Below, in pieces: positions 1 to 12,927 of a stretch of DNA of 64,000 bases. The DNA is from an uncultured Oscillospiraceae bacterium (GTDB taxonomy: Bacteria; Bacillota; Clostridia; Oscillospirales; Oscillospiraceae): positions 1 through 64,000 of the forward strand of contig CANPVS010000009.1 in assembly GCA_947581795.1 (NCBI GenBank), written 5' to 3'. The translations under genes and the position numbers were made by a program. The notes beneath the pieces are model-generated. The model searched no databases. It was given only the letters and a program-made list of their open reading frames with translations, and had not been told where the DNA came from. Position 1 is the stretch's first letter. The number at the start of each line of letters is the position of its first letter.

Positions 1-1334
1 GGCTCGTCCCACACGTACAGATGGGCCTGCTGGCAGAGGCTGCGGGCGATGAGCACCTTTTTCTTCTGCCCGGCGGAGTAGTCGCCCATGTCCTTATCGA
101 ACTGCTCCCGGTCAAAGTCCAGCTTCCGCAGGATCGCCCGGAACAGGTCCCCGTCGACGCCGCACCGGTCAGCGTAGTCCGCCAATCGCCCGGCCAGGCT
201 TGCCGTGTCCTGGGGCACGTAGGATATGCGCAGTCCCTCGCCCCGCTCCAGCACGCCGGTATAGGGGACATCCTCCCCGCAGATGAGCTTCAGGAGACTG
301 GACTTGCCCGCGCCGTTGCGGCCGATAAGGGCGATCCGGTCCCCCCGCTCCACGGTGAACGTGACGGGCGGGCACACCGGTCCCCTGCCATAGTCCACCG
401 TGAGGTCCCGCAGCAGCGCCAGCCGGGGGCTGTGCCACGTTAGCGGCGTCAACTTCAGGTCCTCGGCGCTCTCGATGTTTTTCAGCAGTTTCGACTTCTC
501 CTCCACCGCCCGCTGCTGCCGGGCCTCGATGGCCTTGGACCGCTGCATCATCCGGGCGGCCTTGTGCCCGATGGCGCCCCGGTCGCAGGGGCCGTTGCCG
601 ATCTTGGTGGCCTCGACCCGGTCCGACCAGTCCGCCTTCTCCCGGGCGGTGGTCTTCAGGCGCTTGATCTCCTTTTTCAGCCGGTCGTTCTGCTCGGTCT
701 CGAACCGGTCCTGGTTCTGTTTGTTCTCCCACCAGGTGGAGAAATCGCCCCGGCACACTTGGATATCCGTCCGGTTGATGGACAGGATATGGTCCACGCA
801 CCCGTCCAGGAAAGCCCGGTCGTGGCTGACCAGGATGAAGCCCTTTTTCCGCCGCAGATAGCCGCTCACCAGTTCCCGGCCCCGCATGTCCAGGTGGTTG
901 GTGGGCTCGTCGATGAGCAGAAAGGCGTTCTCCCGCAGGAACATGGCCGCCAGCAGCGCTTTGGTGCGCTCCCCGTTGGACAATGTGGAGAACGGGCGGT
1001 ACAAAACGCCCTCCTCCACGTCCAGGGCCGCCAGCTCCCGCCGCAGCTTCCACGCCGGCGCGTCCGGGCACACCGCCTCCAACACGTCGGCGGTGTTCCC
1101 GTCCGGGTCCTGAACGGGATAGGGAAAATACTCGAATTCCACCGGGGCCGTGATGGTCCCCTGGTACTCGTACCGGCCCATGAGCAGCTGCAGAAAGGTG
1201 GTCTTGCCCCGGCCGTTGCGGCCGGTGAAGCCCAGGCGCCAGTTGGTGTCCAGCTGAAAGCTCACGTGCCGGAAGATGTAGTCATAGCCCCCGCCGTAGG
1301 CGAAGGACAGGTCGGAAACGTCTATCAATGCCAT
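1..1334 (-). CDS. ABC-F ribosomal protection protein, Lsa-like (3' end outside window)
   Basis: Soluble twin-ATPase ABC-F protein. Members of the Lsa/Vga group bind the ribosome and displace lincosamide, streptogramin A or pleuromutilin antibiotics. My translation from the ATG at 1334 gives a first Walker A (GRNGRGKTTF), a signature LSNGERTKALLA with Walker B LLIDEPTNHLD, a charged linker near residues 200-290, and a second Walker A (GRNGAGKSSL) followed by SAGQKKKVLIARSL. The second Walker B (WDEP) runs off the window start, so only the C-terminus is missing. No membrane segment is seen. AGGAGGG lies 9 nt before the start. The ORF track shows only shadow frames here. The upstream leader ORF and terminator-like hairpin suggest antibiotic-inducible attenuation. 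Drug specificity cannot be told from the sequence alone. Confidence 0.88.
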   Translation of the reverse strand, partial: MALIDVSDLSFAYGGGYDYIFRHVSFQLDTNWRLGFTGRNGRGKTTFLQLLMGRYEYQGTITAPVEFEYFPYPVQDPDGNTADVLEAVCPDAPAWKLRRELAALDVEEGVLYRPFSTLSNGERTKALLAAMFLRENAFLLIDEPTNHLDMRGRELVSGYLRRKKGFILVSHDRAFLDGCVDHILSINRTDIQVCRGDFSTWWENKQNQDRFETEQNDRLKKEIKRLKTTAREKADWSDRVEATKIGNGPCDRGAIGHKAARMMQRSKAIEARQQRAVEEKSKLLKNIESAEDLKLTPLTWHSPRLALLRDLTVDYGRGPVCPPVTFTVERGDRIALIGRNGAGKSSLLKLICGEDVPYTGVLERGEGLRISYVPQDTASLAGRLADYADRCGVDGDLFRAILRKLDFDREQFDKDMGDYSAGQKKKVLIARSLCQQAHLYVWDE

Positions 1335-1354
1335 AAAGTCATGCCCTCCTAAAT

Positions 1355-1393
1355 GTAAAAATATCGGCCGCGGGAGAACGCTCCCACAGCCGA
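1355..1393 (-). terminator. Attenuator-type terminator before the ABC-F start
   Basis: Stem TCGGC..GGGAG / CTCCC..GCCGA (1364-1393) with a four-base loop, followed on the minus strand by TATTTTTACA. It ends directly before the AGGAGGG of the ABC-F gene, so it would stop transcription before the gene unless leader translation changes the fold. Confidence 0.6.
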
Positions 1394-1398
1394 CGGAG

Positions 1399-1513
1399 GG
1401 CATAGTCATCGCCTATGCCGCTTATATCGGATGAAAAGAATGCCGCTCCCCGCAGGACCGGCATGACGAAACGGCGGCTTTCGCCGCCGGGCCTATGGTG
1501 AGCCCGTCATGCC
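1399..1513 (-). promoter_or_regulatory. Structured leader hairpins (candidate antiterminator region)
   Basis: On the minus strand, a long hairpin begins just after the leader ORF. Its outer arms are GGCATGACG/CGTCATGCC (1460-1513) and it has an inner GGCGGCGAAAGCCGCC stem. It is followed by a short GGCATAG/CTATGCC hairpin (1399-1419). Their position between the leader ORF and the terminator-like stem fits an attenuator. Which pairings exclude each other has not been computed. Confidence 0.5.
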
Positions 1514-1518
1514 AAATG

Positions 1519-1539
1519 TCAGCAGGCAGCGTTGATCAT
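1519..1539 (-). CDS. Six-residue leader peptide upstream of the ABC-F gene
   Basis: A minimal ORF encoding MINAAC, with a strong Shine-Dalgarno GAGGTG five nucleotides before its ATG. It lies about 185 nt upstream of the ABC-F start. Several strong hairpins and a U-tract separate the two. Short leader ORFs of this sort control erm, cat and several ABC-F genes through ribosome stalling. That function is inferred here. Confidence 0.6.
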   Translation of the reverse strand: MINAAC

Positions 1540-1602
1540 CTTTTCACCTCAAATCATTATCAGATGAGCAGAGTATAGCACGTCTCAGCCCAAAACGCAA
1601 CA

Positions 1603-1628
1603 CCGCCGCGGAGGGTTCTCCGCGGCGG
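1603..1628 (-). terminator. Hairpin downstream of clpB
   Basis: Perfect 11-bp stem CCGCCGCGGAG/CTCCGCGGCGG with a 4-nt loop just past the clpB stop. The following minus-strand sequence (TGTTGCGTTTTG) has only a weak T-tract. Confidence 0.6.
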
Positions 1629-1638
1629 GCCGTTATTT

Positions 1639-4233
<2,595 letters not shown>

Positions 4234-4409
4234 GACAGGTCACTTCCTTATTGATAATTCTTTATGTGGTGTAAGGGCGGCCTCGCCCGACAGTATCCCT
4301 GCGCTAAGGCTCGCTACGCTCGTCAACCGCGTCCGGGACACTGCCGGTTCTCGCCGCCCGTCGGGTGGGAGCGCCATGGCACCACGCAGGTTAGCGCAGT
4401 TTTTGCTCC
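4234..4409. other. Structured intergenic region, no gene seen
   Basis: GC-rich spacer with several inverted repeats, the clearest being CTGCGCTAA (4299-4307) against TTAGCGCAG (4391-4399). No ORF with a ribosome-binding site and no known RNA family was recognised. Confidence 0.4.
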
Positions 4410-5060
4410 TTACAAAATCACATTCCCCGCCCGGAGCCAGTCGAGGTATTCCGCCTCCACGTCCCGGGGGGCCATGTTACCGGCCAGGTATCCCTTCATG
4501 AGCCGGTCAAAAAGCCGCACATAGGCGCTGATGGCCGCGGCCACGTCGGCGGTGGCGTAATCCCGCCGGCCGGCAAGCTCCAGAGAACGGGTGAAACGGC
4601 CGGGGTACAGGGCGTACTCCACCGGCGTGGCGTGATAGGCCGCCACCAGTTCGTCCTCCACCTCTTTCCACAGCCGGAAGAAGCCGCCCATGGCGTCCAG
4701 AAGCTCCTGGGACTGGGTGCGGAACACCACCGCCAGCTCCCCCATGGCGCCCTCCCGGTCCCGGTACAGTTCCACAGAGTACTTCACCGTGGGCCGGTAG
4801 CGGTACTGCAAACTGGACTTCATGCTCATAGTGGTGGCGTTGGGGGCCACGAAGGGCACCAGATCCGAGTCCGCGCCCAATATCTCCCCGATCTGGCGGA
4901 AGATGTCCTGGACCCGGCGCTCCGGCGTCACCATATCCGTGTACTCGGCCAATATCTGGTTCACCAAGGCAGAGCGGTTGGTGCCCATCCGGTGGGCCAG
5001 GGCGTCCACCGCCCGGACCACGTCGTCCGAGAGCATCAGGCTGTACAGGGTCTTTTTCAT
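4410..5060 (-). CDS. Ribbon-helix-helix N-terminal protein of unknown function
   Basis: 216 aa from the ATG at 5060, chosen because CCGAGGTGAG lies upstream of it; the track's longer start (5132) lacks this. Residues 1-45 (MKKTLYSLMLSDDVVRAVDA, then MGTNRSALVNQILAEY) read as a CopG/Arc-type ribbon-helix-helix DNA-binding domain. The remaining 170 residues are soluble, rich in Tyr, Arg and Leu, and unknown to me. No membrane segment. The gene stands alone between clpB and a terminator, so context gives little. A transcriptional regulator with an effector or dimerisation domain is the simplest reading. Confidence 0.6.
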   Translation of the reverse strand: MKKTLYSLMLSDDVVRAVDALAHRMGTNRSALVNQILAEYTDMVTPERRVQDIFRQIGEILGADSDLVPFVAPNATTMSMKSSLQYRYRPTVKYSVELYRDREGAMGELAVVFRTQSQELLDAMGGFFRLWKEVEDELVAAYHATPVEYALYPGRFTRSLELAGRRDYATADVAAAISAYVRLFDRLMKGYLAGNMAPRDVEAEYLDWLRAGNVIL

Positions 5061-5155
5061 ATCTCTCACCTCGGAAAATATTTTACCGCGTCTCATTAAA
5101 TTTGTCAAGTGATTTATATAAAAATTCCGCACATATTTTTAGTTTTTCCCGCAAA

Positions 5156-5190
5156 AAGCCGCCCTATCCCATGAGGGACAGGGCGGCGCA
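5156..5190 (-). terminator. Terminator of the PMT/PHP/rpiB/glycosidase-like gene run
   Basis: Stem GCCGCCCT.TCCC / GGGA.AGGGCGGC with a 4-nt loop, followed on the minus strand by TTTTTGCGGG. It closes the minus-strand transcription unit ending at 5329. Confidence 0.75.
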
Positions 5191-5255
5191 TATCGCAGAA
5201 TAATAAAACGGGAGCGAAGCCCGGTCAGGGCGAGCCGCGCGGCATTCCCGCGCGT

Positions 5256-5292
5256 GAAGTCAAAAGCCGTTGTACGACAGGCTTTTGACTTC
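5256..5292. repeat. Perfect 13-bp inverted repeat in intergenic DNA
   Basis: GAAGTCAAAAGCC and GGCTTTTGACTTC separated by 11 nt, inside a longer GC-rich segment (5220-5320) with further partial symmetry. No coding potential. Confidence 0.55.
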
Positions 5293-5328
5293 CTGCCGGC
5301 GGGATCCATTCTCGCCGAGCAGTTTTAA

Positions 5329-6444
5329 TCAGCTTGTTATCACGTAGGAGTCCCCCACCTCGGGGACGATGCCAATGAAGGGCACGAACCGCACGTCACC
5401 CTCGCCGGCGTTCATCTTGTCCAGGGCCAGCTCCATGTCATTGGCCAATATGGACGGGTCGGTGGGGCAGTACAGCCGGGCGAACAGCCGCCAGAAGATG
5501 CCGATGTCCTGGCCGGTCTGACTGCCCAGCCCCTGGCGCAGGGAGGTGCCGTTCAGCCGCACGGACACCGCCGTACCCGTCCCCTCCAGAGCCAGGGCCA
5601 CCCGCCGGCCCATCTGGCACACGGCCACCACCGGGTCGGGGCTGGTGCGCAGCTGGGTGGTATAGGTGAAACCCGTCTCCGAGTCGGTGGTGGGATGCTC
5701 CAGGTCCGCCAGGATGATCTCGTCAAAGCCCATACCGGCCAGCTCCTCGGCCAGGTCCGTGATGTAGGTGCGGACAGTCTGGTTATAGGGGTCCACCCAG
5801 CTCCGGCCGTCCCCGTCCTGATAGGACATGCCGTCCTTCACCAGGGCAACGGTCCAGTTCCGCTGGGCCAGCAGGGCGTCGGTGAAGCAGCTGATCTGGG
5901 CCACGGCGGACTTGCCCGCGTCGTGCAGGGCCGCGACGGCCGCCGACACGTCCGTGACGCCGGAGGTGCCGTAGGACACGGCGGTGGCCGCGGCGGAGGG
6001 CCAGGCCAGCCGCCCGCTTGCGTCCTTCAGCTGCAGAACCGCGGCGTTATAGTCCCCCGTGACCACGGAGTTCACCGCCGCCTCCAGACCGCCGCCGGTC
6101 ACCTCGGCGATGGGTATGAACCGGCCCTGGATGGGCTTTAAGTCCTCCCAGCCGCCCAAGTCCACGTCCTCAAAGTCCGGGTCCTCCCAGATGACCTGCA
6201 CGTCCACCGGCTCAAAGGTGGGGTCCGGCTGGACCACCGCGGGGTCCTCCTGGGGGGCTTCCTCTTTCCTGCCGAAGGGCAGCTCCAAATGCGCCCCCTC
6301 GTCGTCGTACACCGCGTACTGCTGCAAAAAGTAGAACAGCGACACGGCCCCGATGAGAAGGAACGCGAACACGAACAGGAATATGTTCAGAGGCACCTTG
6401 AATTTCCGGCGGCCCCTGTATATGTCCTTGGGACGGTAGGGCAT
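5329..6444 (-). CDS. Membrane-anchored glycoside-hydrolase-like protein (DUF4015-like)
   Basis: 371 aa. A basic cytoplasmic N-terminus (residues 1-18) is followed by one transmembrane helix (about 19-41, VPLNIFLFVFAFLLIGAVSLF) and an acidic Pro-rich linker. The extracellular domain contains NAAVLQLKDASGRLAW, VDPYNQTVRTYITDLAEEL and GFDEIILADLEHPT. This pattern (VDP..VR.Y, then GFDEI..D) matches the TIM-barrel family DUF4015, putative glycosidases of Firmicutes. The substrate is unknown; an envelope polysaccharide is a guess. Its ATG directly follows the rpiB stop (TAAATG) with GGAG upstream, so the two are translationally linked. Confidence 0.65.
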   Translation of the reverse strand: MPYRPKDIYRGRRKFKVPLNIFLFVFAFLLIGAVSLFYFLQQYAVYDDEGAHLELPFGRKEEAPQEDPAVVQPDPTFEPVDVQVIWEDPDFEDVDLGGWEDLKPIQGRFIPIAEVTGGGLEAAVNSVVTGDYNAAVLQLKDASGRLAWPSAAATAVSYGTSGVTDVSAAVAALHDAGKSAVAQISCFTDALLAQRNWTVALVKDGMSYQDGDGRSWVDPYNQTVRTYITDLAEELAGMGFDEIILADLEHPTTDSETGFTYTTQLRTSPDPVVAVCQMGRRVALALEGTGTAVSVRLNGTSLRQGLGSQTGQDIGIFWRLFARLYCPTDPSILANDMELALDKMNAGEGDVRFVPFIGIVPEVGDSYVITS

Positions 6445-6879
6445 TTATTTCTCCATATCGCGTATCTGGCCGATACGCCGGATGTGGCTCTCCCCGTTGG
6501 AAAAGCCCGTGTCCAGATAGGTGTCCACGATGCGCTTGGCAAGCTCGGAGCCCACCACGCGCCCGCCCAGGCACAGGACGTTGGCGTCGTTGTGCTGGCG
6601 GCTCATCTCCGCGGAGAAGCAGTCCCCGCACAGGGCCGCCCGGATGCCGGGTATCTTGTTGGCGGCGATGGACATGCCGATGCCCGTGCCGCAGACCAGG
6701 ATGCCCCGCTCATAAGTTCCGTCCGCTATGGCCCGGCAGAGCTTATCGGCGTAGAGGGGGTAGTCCACCGGCTCGCCGCCGCAGCCCAGGTCCTGGACGG
6801 GGACGCCCCGCTCGTTCAGATGGTCGATGATGATACCTTTCAGGGCATAGCCCGCGTGGTCCGACGCAATAGCGATCAT
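6445..6879 (-). CDS. rpiB: Ribose 5-phosphate isomerase B
   Basis: 144 aa, the usual RpiB/LacAB length. It interconverts ribulose 5-phosphate and ribose 5-phosphate in the non-oxidative pentose phosphate pathway. Visible motifs are the N-terminal SDHAGY phosphate/substrate loop, CGTGIGMSIAANK with the catalytic Cys near residue 64, and the HNDANVLCLGGR segment. AAAGGAG precedes the ATG. It sits in a minus-strand run between a PHP phosphatase and the DUF4015-like protein with short gaps. Confidence 0.95.
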   Translation of the reverse strand: MIAIASDHAGYALKGIIIDHLNERGVPVQDLGCGGEPVDYPLYADKLCRAIADGTYERGILVCGTGIGMSIAANKIPGIRAALCGDCFSAEMSRQHNDANVLCLGGRVVGSELAKRIVDTYLDTGFSNGESHIRRIGQIRDMEK

Positions 6880-6894
6880 GATAACGCTCTCCTT

Positions 6895-7713
6895 TTAAAG
6901 TGGGATGAATTCCGGTTTCCGCTGGGCGAACACGGTCAAATACTGAAAGCCGCACGCCTTCAGGACCTCCTGGCCCTGGTCCACGCACTTGGCCGCGTCC
7001 TGGGGCTTGTGGGCGTCGGAGCCCACGGTGACGATCTCGCCGCCCAGGGACTTATAGAGCTTCAGTATCTCCTCCGAGGGGAAGGGGCCCACCCCGTCCC
7101 GGATGCCGGAGCAGTTGATCTCGATGCCCCTGCCGTTTTGGATGAGGGTCTTCAGGAGGCGCTCCACTCTGTCCCCGTGCTCCCGGAGGGTCAGGCCCGT
7201 GTCCACCCCCTGCCAGGAGGCGTAGCGCCGGAAGTAGCCGATGTGGGCCATCACGTCAAAGTAGTTCAGGTCCGCCACCCGCTGCAAGTCCCGCAGGTAG
7301 ATGTCTATGAGCTTCCGGCGGAAGGCCGGGTCCCGGTAGTCCTGGAAATAGTAGTCCCCGTGCTCCCGGGAGATGTGATAGGACCCCAGGATGAAGTCCA
7401 GCCCTGGCGGGGTGGACAGCTCCTCGGCCAGCTCCGGGTGGAAGATGAGCTCGGCCAGCTCCATCCCCTTGCGCAGATGGAGGTCCCTGGGGATGCGGTC
7501 CTTCACCGTCTCATAGGCCTCCCGCTCCCGCTCTGCCACGGTGCGGCAGGCCGGGTTGAGCTCCAGCGTATGCCAGTCCACCGTGTCGCAGTGGTCCGTG
7601 ATGCAAAGGTACCGGACCCCCGCGGCGTACTCCGCCATGACCATGTCATAGTAGGGCGCGCTGCTGTCCTGGGATATATTCGTATGGCAATGGAAATCCA
7701 CTAAAACGGCCAT
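6895..7713 (-). CDS. PHP-domain phosphatase, histidinol-phosphatase (HisK) type
   Basis: 272 aa from the ATG at 7713, chosen because AAGGTGG sits 11 nt upstream; the track's start at 7728 is a GTG inside that ribosome-binding region. The N-terminal DFHCHTNIS is the first PHP metal motif. CITDHCDT, GSYHIS, MAHIGYF and VGSDAHKP supply the other metal ligands. This set fits the trinuclear-metal HisK-type histidinol-phosphatases. No other his gene is in the window, so the true substrate is open. The start overlaps the end of the upstream PMT gene. Confidence 0.8.
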   Translation of the reverse strand: MAVLVDFHCHTNISQDSSAPYYDMVMAEYAAGVRYLCITDHCDTVDWHTLELNPACRTVAEREREAYETVKDRIPRDLHLRKGMELAELIFHPELAEELSTPPGLDFILGSYHISREHGDYYFQDYRDPAFRRKLIDIYLRDLQRVADLNYFDVMAHIGYFRRYASWQGVDTGLTLREHGDRVERLLKTLIQNGRGIEINCSGIRDGVGPFPSEEILKLYKSLGGEIVTVGSDAHKPQDAAKCVDQGQEVLKACGFQYLTVFAQRKPEFIPL

Positions 7714-9569
7714 GTGTCTGCAAACCACCTTAAGAAGATACGGCAGTACTCCGTGCTGACCTCGGTGCCGGCCAGGACGGGATAGAACATGCCGAAGAGC
7801 ACGACCGAGACGGCCGTGAAGCCCCCCACCGAGGTCTTCCAGCTGGCGTCCCAGCGGCGCAGGTCCGCGAAAATGTAGCCGATGGCCAGCACCAGGAACA
7901 CCCCGCAGGGGAAGTAGTGATAGGCGAAGGTGAGCCGGCTCACCAGCACCCAGGGCAGCAGATTGGCAAGATACCCGACGAGGATGAACAGGGCGTTCTT
8001 GTCCCGCTCCCGGACGGCCAGCCAGCCCATGCCCACCATGGCGGCCAGACCACCCCAGGCGACCATGGGGTTATTGAACGCGCCGAAGCGGATGGTGGTG
8101 CCGGCGCCGGGGTTATCCATATAGTACAGGATGGGCCGCACGTCGAACAGCCACTGGTACCATTTGGAGGCATAGGGGTGGGTGGCCACCAAGTCGGAGT
8201 GGTAGTCCCACATATAGGTCTGGTTGTCCAGCACCACCTGCAGGTACTGGGGCGAGAACCACCGGAAGGGTCCGTCCGCCCCCTGGCTGGGGCCGTAGGC
8301 CCAGTAGCTGCAATAATAAACGGTGCAGGGAACCAGCACGAAGAAGATGAGACACCAGCCCACGTTCTGGAGAAACTCCCACTTGACCGCCTTCTTCTCC
8401 TTCACGAAACGGCTGATCCAGTAGGCCAGCCACAGCACGCCGAGACCAGCCCCCGCATAGACGCCGGTCCACTTGCTGGCCGCGCCGAAGCCGAAACTGA
8501 GTCCCGCGAGGCCCAGCCACAGCAGCCGCTTTTTCTCTTTATCCGGCGGCTCTGTGAGCCACATGTACATAAAGAGGTACATGAGGATGGTGAAGAACAC
8601 CCCGTAGGAGTCGATGGTGGCCAGCCGCGTCTGGACAAAGTGCATGAAGTCGAAGGCGAACACCGTGCTCCCGGCCAGGGCCACGGAGAGATAGCCGAAC
8701 ATGCGCTTCAATAGCAGGTACAAAAACGGCAGCATCAGCACGCCGAACAGCGTGCCCATGAACCGCCAGCCGAAGGGCGTCATGCCGAACAGCCGGATGC
8801 CCAGGGAGATGATCATCTTTCCCATGGGCGGGTGGGTGATCTCGTAGGGCCAGCGCTCCTGGATGTGCTCCAGGGCCGTGCGGGGGAAGTATATCTCGTC
8901 GAAATAGGTGCCGTTTTTATAGCTGTAGGCGTCGGGGATCACGTCCTGCTCGTCCAGAAGCATCTCGCAGCCCGGGGCGGCGGTGATCTCCGACGCGTCT
9001 ATCAAAAGCCCGTCCTCGCCGTAGACGGCCACCTCTCCCAGGTACTCCTCACCGCCGGAGACGATGCGGATATACCGGCACTCGCCCCGGTTCCCGTTGA
9101 GGATGGCATCGTTCCAGCGGAACAACTGGGTGTACTGCTGGGTCATGCCCGAGGTGCCGTTGGCCTGTATCTGGTCGGTCCAGGTCTCCCCGTCCATAGA
9201 AAGCTGCAGCTCATAGTCCGCCGTGCACAGGCCGGACCAGTAGCGGATGCCGCTGATCACCTGAGGATGGGCCAGCTCCAGCTGGGCGTAGGTATTGCCC
9301 TGCTGGAAGTGGAGGTAAGTCTGGGGCGCCTTGGTGGAGCCCAGGCCCACGAAGGCAACCACGGCGTAGACCGCCGTCAGCGCGCCCACCGCCAGCCAGT
9401 CCTTTTTCTTCATGGACCGGTCTGGCTCGGGACGCGTTTCCCCCGCCGCCGGGACCGGGGCGTTTTTCCGATGGATATCCGCCCAGCGCCAGCACCAGAG
9501 CAATATCCCTAAGGCCACCGCCAGGGGGAAGATGATCGTCAGATGGGATGTGATCTCGCTCAAGGTCAT
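7701..9569 (-). CDS. PMT-family (GT39) lipid-linked sugar glycosyltransferase with extracellular insert
   Basis: 622 aa from the ATG at 9569 (AAAGGAAT nine bases upstream); the track ORF starts 26 codons earlier without such a signal. Polytopic membrane enzyme of the protein O-mannosyltransferase fold. These enzymes move a sugar from a polyprenyl-phosphate donor to an acceptor outside the cell. After two N-terminal helices, residues of roughly 75-195 form a predicted extracytoplasmic, beta-rich segment (AQLELAHPQVISGIRYWSG, DYELQLSMDGETW) resembling a discoidin/F5-8-type carbohydrate-binding domain. The catalytic region follows with YEITHPPMGKMIISLGI and GWRFMGTLFG, then about ten helices. 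The acceptor is unknown. Confidence 0.8.
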   Translation of the reverse strand: MTLSEITSHLTIIFPLAVALGILLWCWRWADIHRKNAPVPAAGETRPEPDRSMKKKDWLAVGALTAVYAVVAFVGLGSTKAPQTYLHFQQGNTYAQLELAHPQVISGIRYWSGLCTADYELQLSMDGETWTDQIQANGTSGMTQQYTQLFRWNDAILNGNRGECRYIRIVSGGEEYLGEVAVYGEDGLLIDASEITAAPGCEMLLDEQDVIPDAYSYKNGTYFDEIYFPRTALEHIQERWPYEITHPPMGKMIISLGIRLFGMTPFGWRFMGTLFGVLMLPFLYLLLKRMFGYLSVALAGSTVFAFDFMHFVQTRLATIDSYGVFFTILMYLFMYMWLTEPPDKEKKRLLWLGLAGLSFGFGAASKWTGVYAGAGLGVLWLAYWISRFVKEKKAVKWEFLQNVGWCLIFFVLVPCTVYYCSYWAYGPSQGADGPFRWFSPQYLQVVLDNQTYMWDYHSDLVATHPYASKWYQWLFDVRPILYYMDNPGAGTTIRFGAFNNPMVAWGGLAAMVGMGWLAVRERDKNALFILVGYLANLLPWVLVSRLTFAYHYFPCGVFLVLAIGYIFADLRRWDASWKTSVGGFTAVSVVLFGMFYPVLAGTEVSTEYCRIFLRWFADTWPF

Positions 9570-9631
9570 ATATCGGGATTCCTTTTCCGAAAGTCCGCAT
9601 AAGTAAATAATCGTAGTTATTATATACCAAA

Positions 9632-9657
9632 ACCGGGGACACTTCAATGTCCCCGGT
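9632..9657 (-). terminator. Terminator of the hrcA-grpE-dnaK-dnaJ operon
   Basis: Perfect 10-bp stem ACCGGGGACA/TGTCCCCGGT with a 6-nt loop and a TTTTGG tract on the minus strand, just past the dnaJ stop. Confidence 0.8.
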
Positions 9658-9680
9658 AAAGATTAAGAGAATGTTCGTTT

Positions 9681-10805
9681 TTAAAACCGCTTTTTCCGCT
9701 TGCCGCCCGTCTTCTCCCCCGCCAGGTCCGCGAACTCCTGCAGAAGCTCCTTCTGCCGGTGGCTCATGTTCTTGGGCGTGGTCAGGTCTACGGTCACGAA
9801 CTGGTCGCCCTTGAGGCCGGTGCGCACGTTGGGCACGCCCTTGCCCCGCAGGCGGAACACCAAGCCGGTCTGGGTCCCCTCGGGTATGTTCAGGCTCACC
9901 TGGCCGTCCAGGGTGGGCACCTGGATCTCCGTGCCCAGAGCCGCCTGGACGAAGCTGACGGCGGCGGTGGTGTAGAGGTTGGTGCCCTCCCGCTGGAAGG
10001 TGGGACTGGGCCGCACCTGCACCGTCACCAGCAGGTCTCCGGCGGGGCCGCCGTTGGCCCCGGCGTTGCCCTGGCCCCGGAGGGAGACGGTCTCCCCGTC
10101 GTCGATGCCCGCGGGGATGGACACGTTCAGCTTCCGCTGGGCCCGGATGGAGCCCGCGCCCCGGCACTTGGAGCAGGGGGAGTGGATGATCCGGCCGGAA
10201 CCGCCGCACTTGGGGCAGGGCCCGGTGGACTGCATCATGCCGAAGGGGGTGCGCTGCTGGCGCATGACCGTGCCGCTGCCCCGGCAGTCGGGGCATATCT
10301 CCGGCGTGGTGCCGGGGGCGCAGCCGGTGCCCTTGCAGTCCGGGCACTGGTCCACCTTGGTGATGTTGATGTCCTTCTTGCAGCCGAAGGCCGCCTCCTC
10401 AAAGGAGATGGTCAGCCGCACACGCAGGCTCTCGCCCCGGCGGGGGCCGGTGCGGTTCTGCTGCCGGGCGCCGCCGAAGCCGCCAAACCCTCCGAAGCCG
10501 CCGAAGATGTCCCCGAAGATATCCCCCAGGTCCCCGAAGTCCCCGGTGAAGCCGCCGGCGTTGGCGGCAAAGTTGGGGTCTACCCCGGCAAAGCCGAACT
10601 GGTCGTACTTGGACCGCTTCTCCGGGTCCGACAGCACGGCGTAGGCCTCGTTGGCCTCCTTGAAGCGGGCCTCCGCGTCCTTGTCTCCCGGATGGAGATC
10701 CGGGTGGTTTTCCTTGGCGGCCTTGCGGTATGCTTTTTTGATCTCCTCGTCCGTGGCGCCCTTTTTGAGCCCCAGGACCTCATAGTAATCCCGTTTGTCT
10801 GCCAT
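9681..10805 (-). CDS. dnaJ: Chaperone protein DnaJ
   Basis: 374 aa Hsp40 co-chaperone that delivers substrates to DnaK and stimulates its ATPase. The J domain (1-70) carries the HPD motif at residues 34-36. A Gly/Phe-rich linker (about 75-130, FGDIFGGFGGFGG) follows. Next come four CxxCxGxG zinc repeats (CPDCKGTG, CPDCRGSG, CPKCGGSG, CSKCRGAG), then the C-terminal beta domains. This is a complete type I DnaJ. It is the last gene of the heat-shock operon. The 262-bp gap to dnaK holds a dispersed palindromic repeat. Confidence 0.97.
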   Translation of the reverse strand: MADKRDYYEVLGLKKGATDEEIKKAYRKAAKENHPDLHPGDKDAEARFKEANEAYAVLSDPEKRSKYDQFGFAGVDPNFAANAGGFTGDFGDLGDIFGDIFGGFGGFGGFGGARQQNRTGPRRGESLRVRLTISFEEAAFGCKKDINITKVDQCPDCKGTGCAPGTTPEICPDCRGSGTVMRQQRTPFGMMQSTGPCPKCGGSGRIIHSPCSKCRGAGSIRAQRKLNVSIPAGIDDGETVSLRGQGNAGANGGPAGDLLVTVQVRPSPTFQREGTNLYTTAAVSFVQAALGTEIQVPTLDGQVSLNIPEGTQTGLVFRLRGKGVPNVRTGLKGDQFVTVDLTTPKNMSHRQKELLQEFADLAGEKTGGKRKKRF

Positions 10806-10940
10806 TTATATCACTTACCTCTTAGGCCCCCTTGTGTCGTCGATGCACGCCAGCCAGGTCTCCCTTTGCCGCAAAGCGGCAAAGCTCGAATGGCGGCGGC
10901 ATCTCCTCTCCCCAAAAGACTGACAGCCTTTTGGGGACCC

Positions 10941-11044
10941 CTGGGGGCTGTCAGCGCCGCCAGGCGATGACTGAGGGAGAGACAAGACTTAGTATCTCTC
11001 CCTCCGTCCGCCTTCGGCGGCCACCTCCCTCGTCAGAGGGAGGC
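10941..11044. repeat. Dispersed paired palindromic repeat, copy 1 (dnaJ-dnaK gap)
   Basis: Left arm CTGGGGGCTGTC...GACTGAGGGAGAGA, right arm TCTCTCCCTCCGTC...CCACCTCCCTCGTCAGAGGGAGGC. The left outer palindrome is decayed. Related copies occur near 22.0, 32.3, 32.8, 43.6 and 49.3 kb. This copy is transcribed as part of the dnaK-dnaJ message. Confidence 0.75.
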
Positions 11045-11067
11045 ATTTAACGCCTTGGGTCTATCGC

Positions 11068-12927
<1,860 letters not shown>

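Noticed and set aside
4234-4409. CIRCE or CtsR operator upstream of clpB
   Set aside because: Neither the TTAGCACTC pair nor AGTCAAA direct repeats are present in the region.
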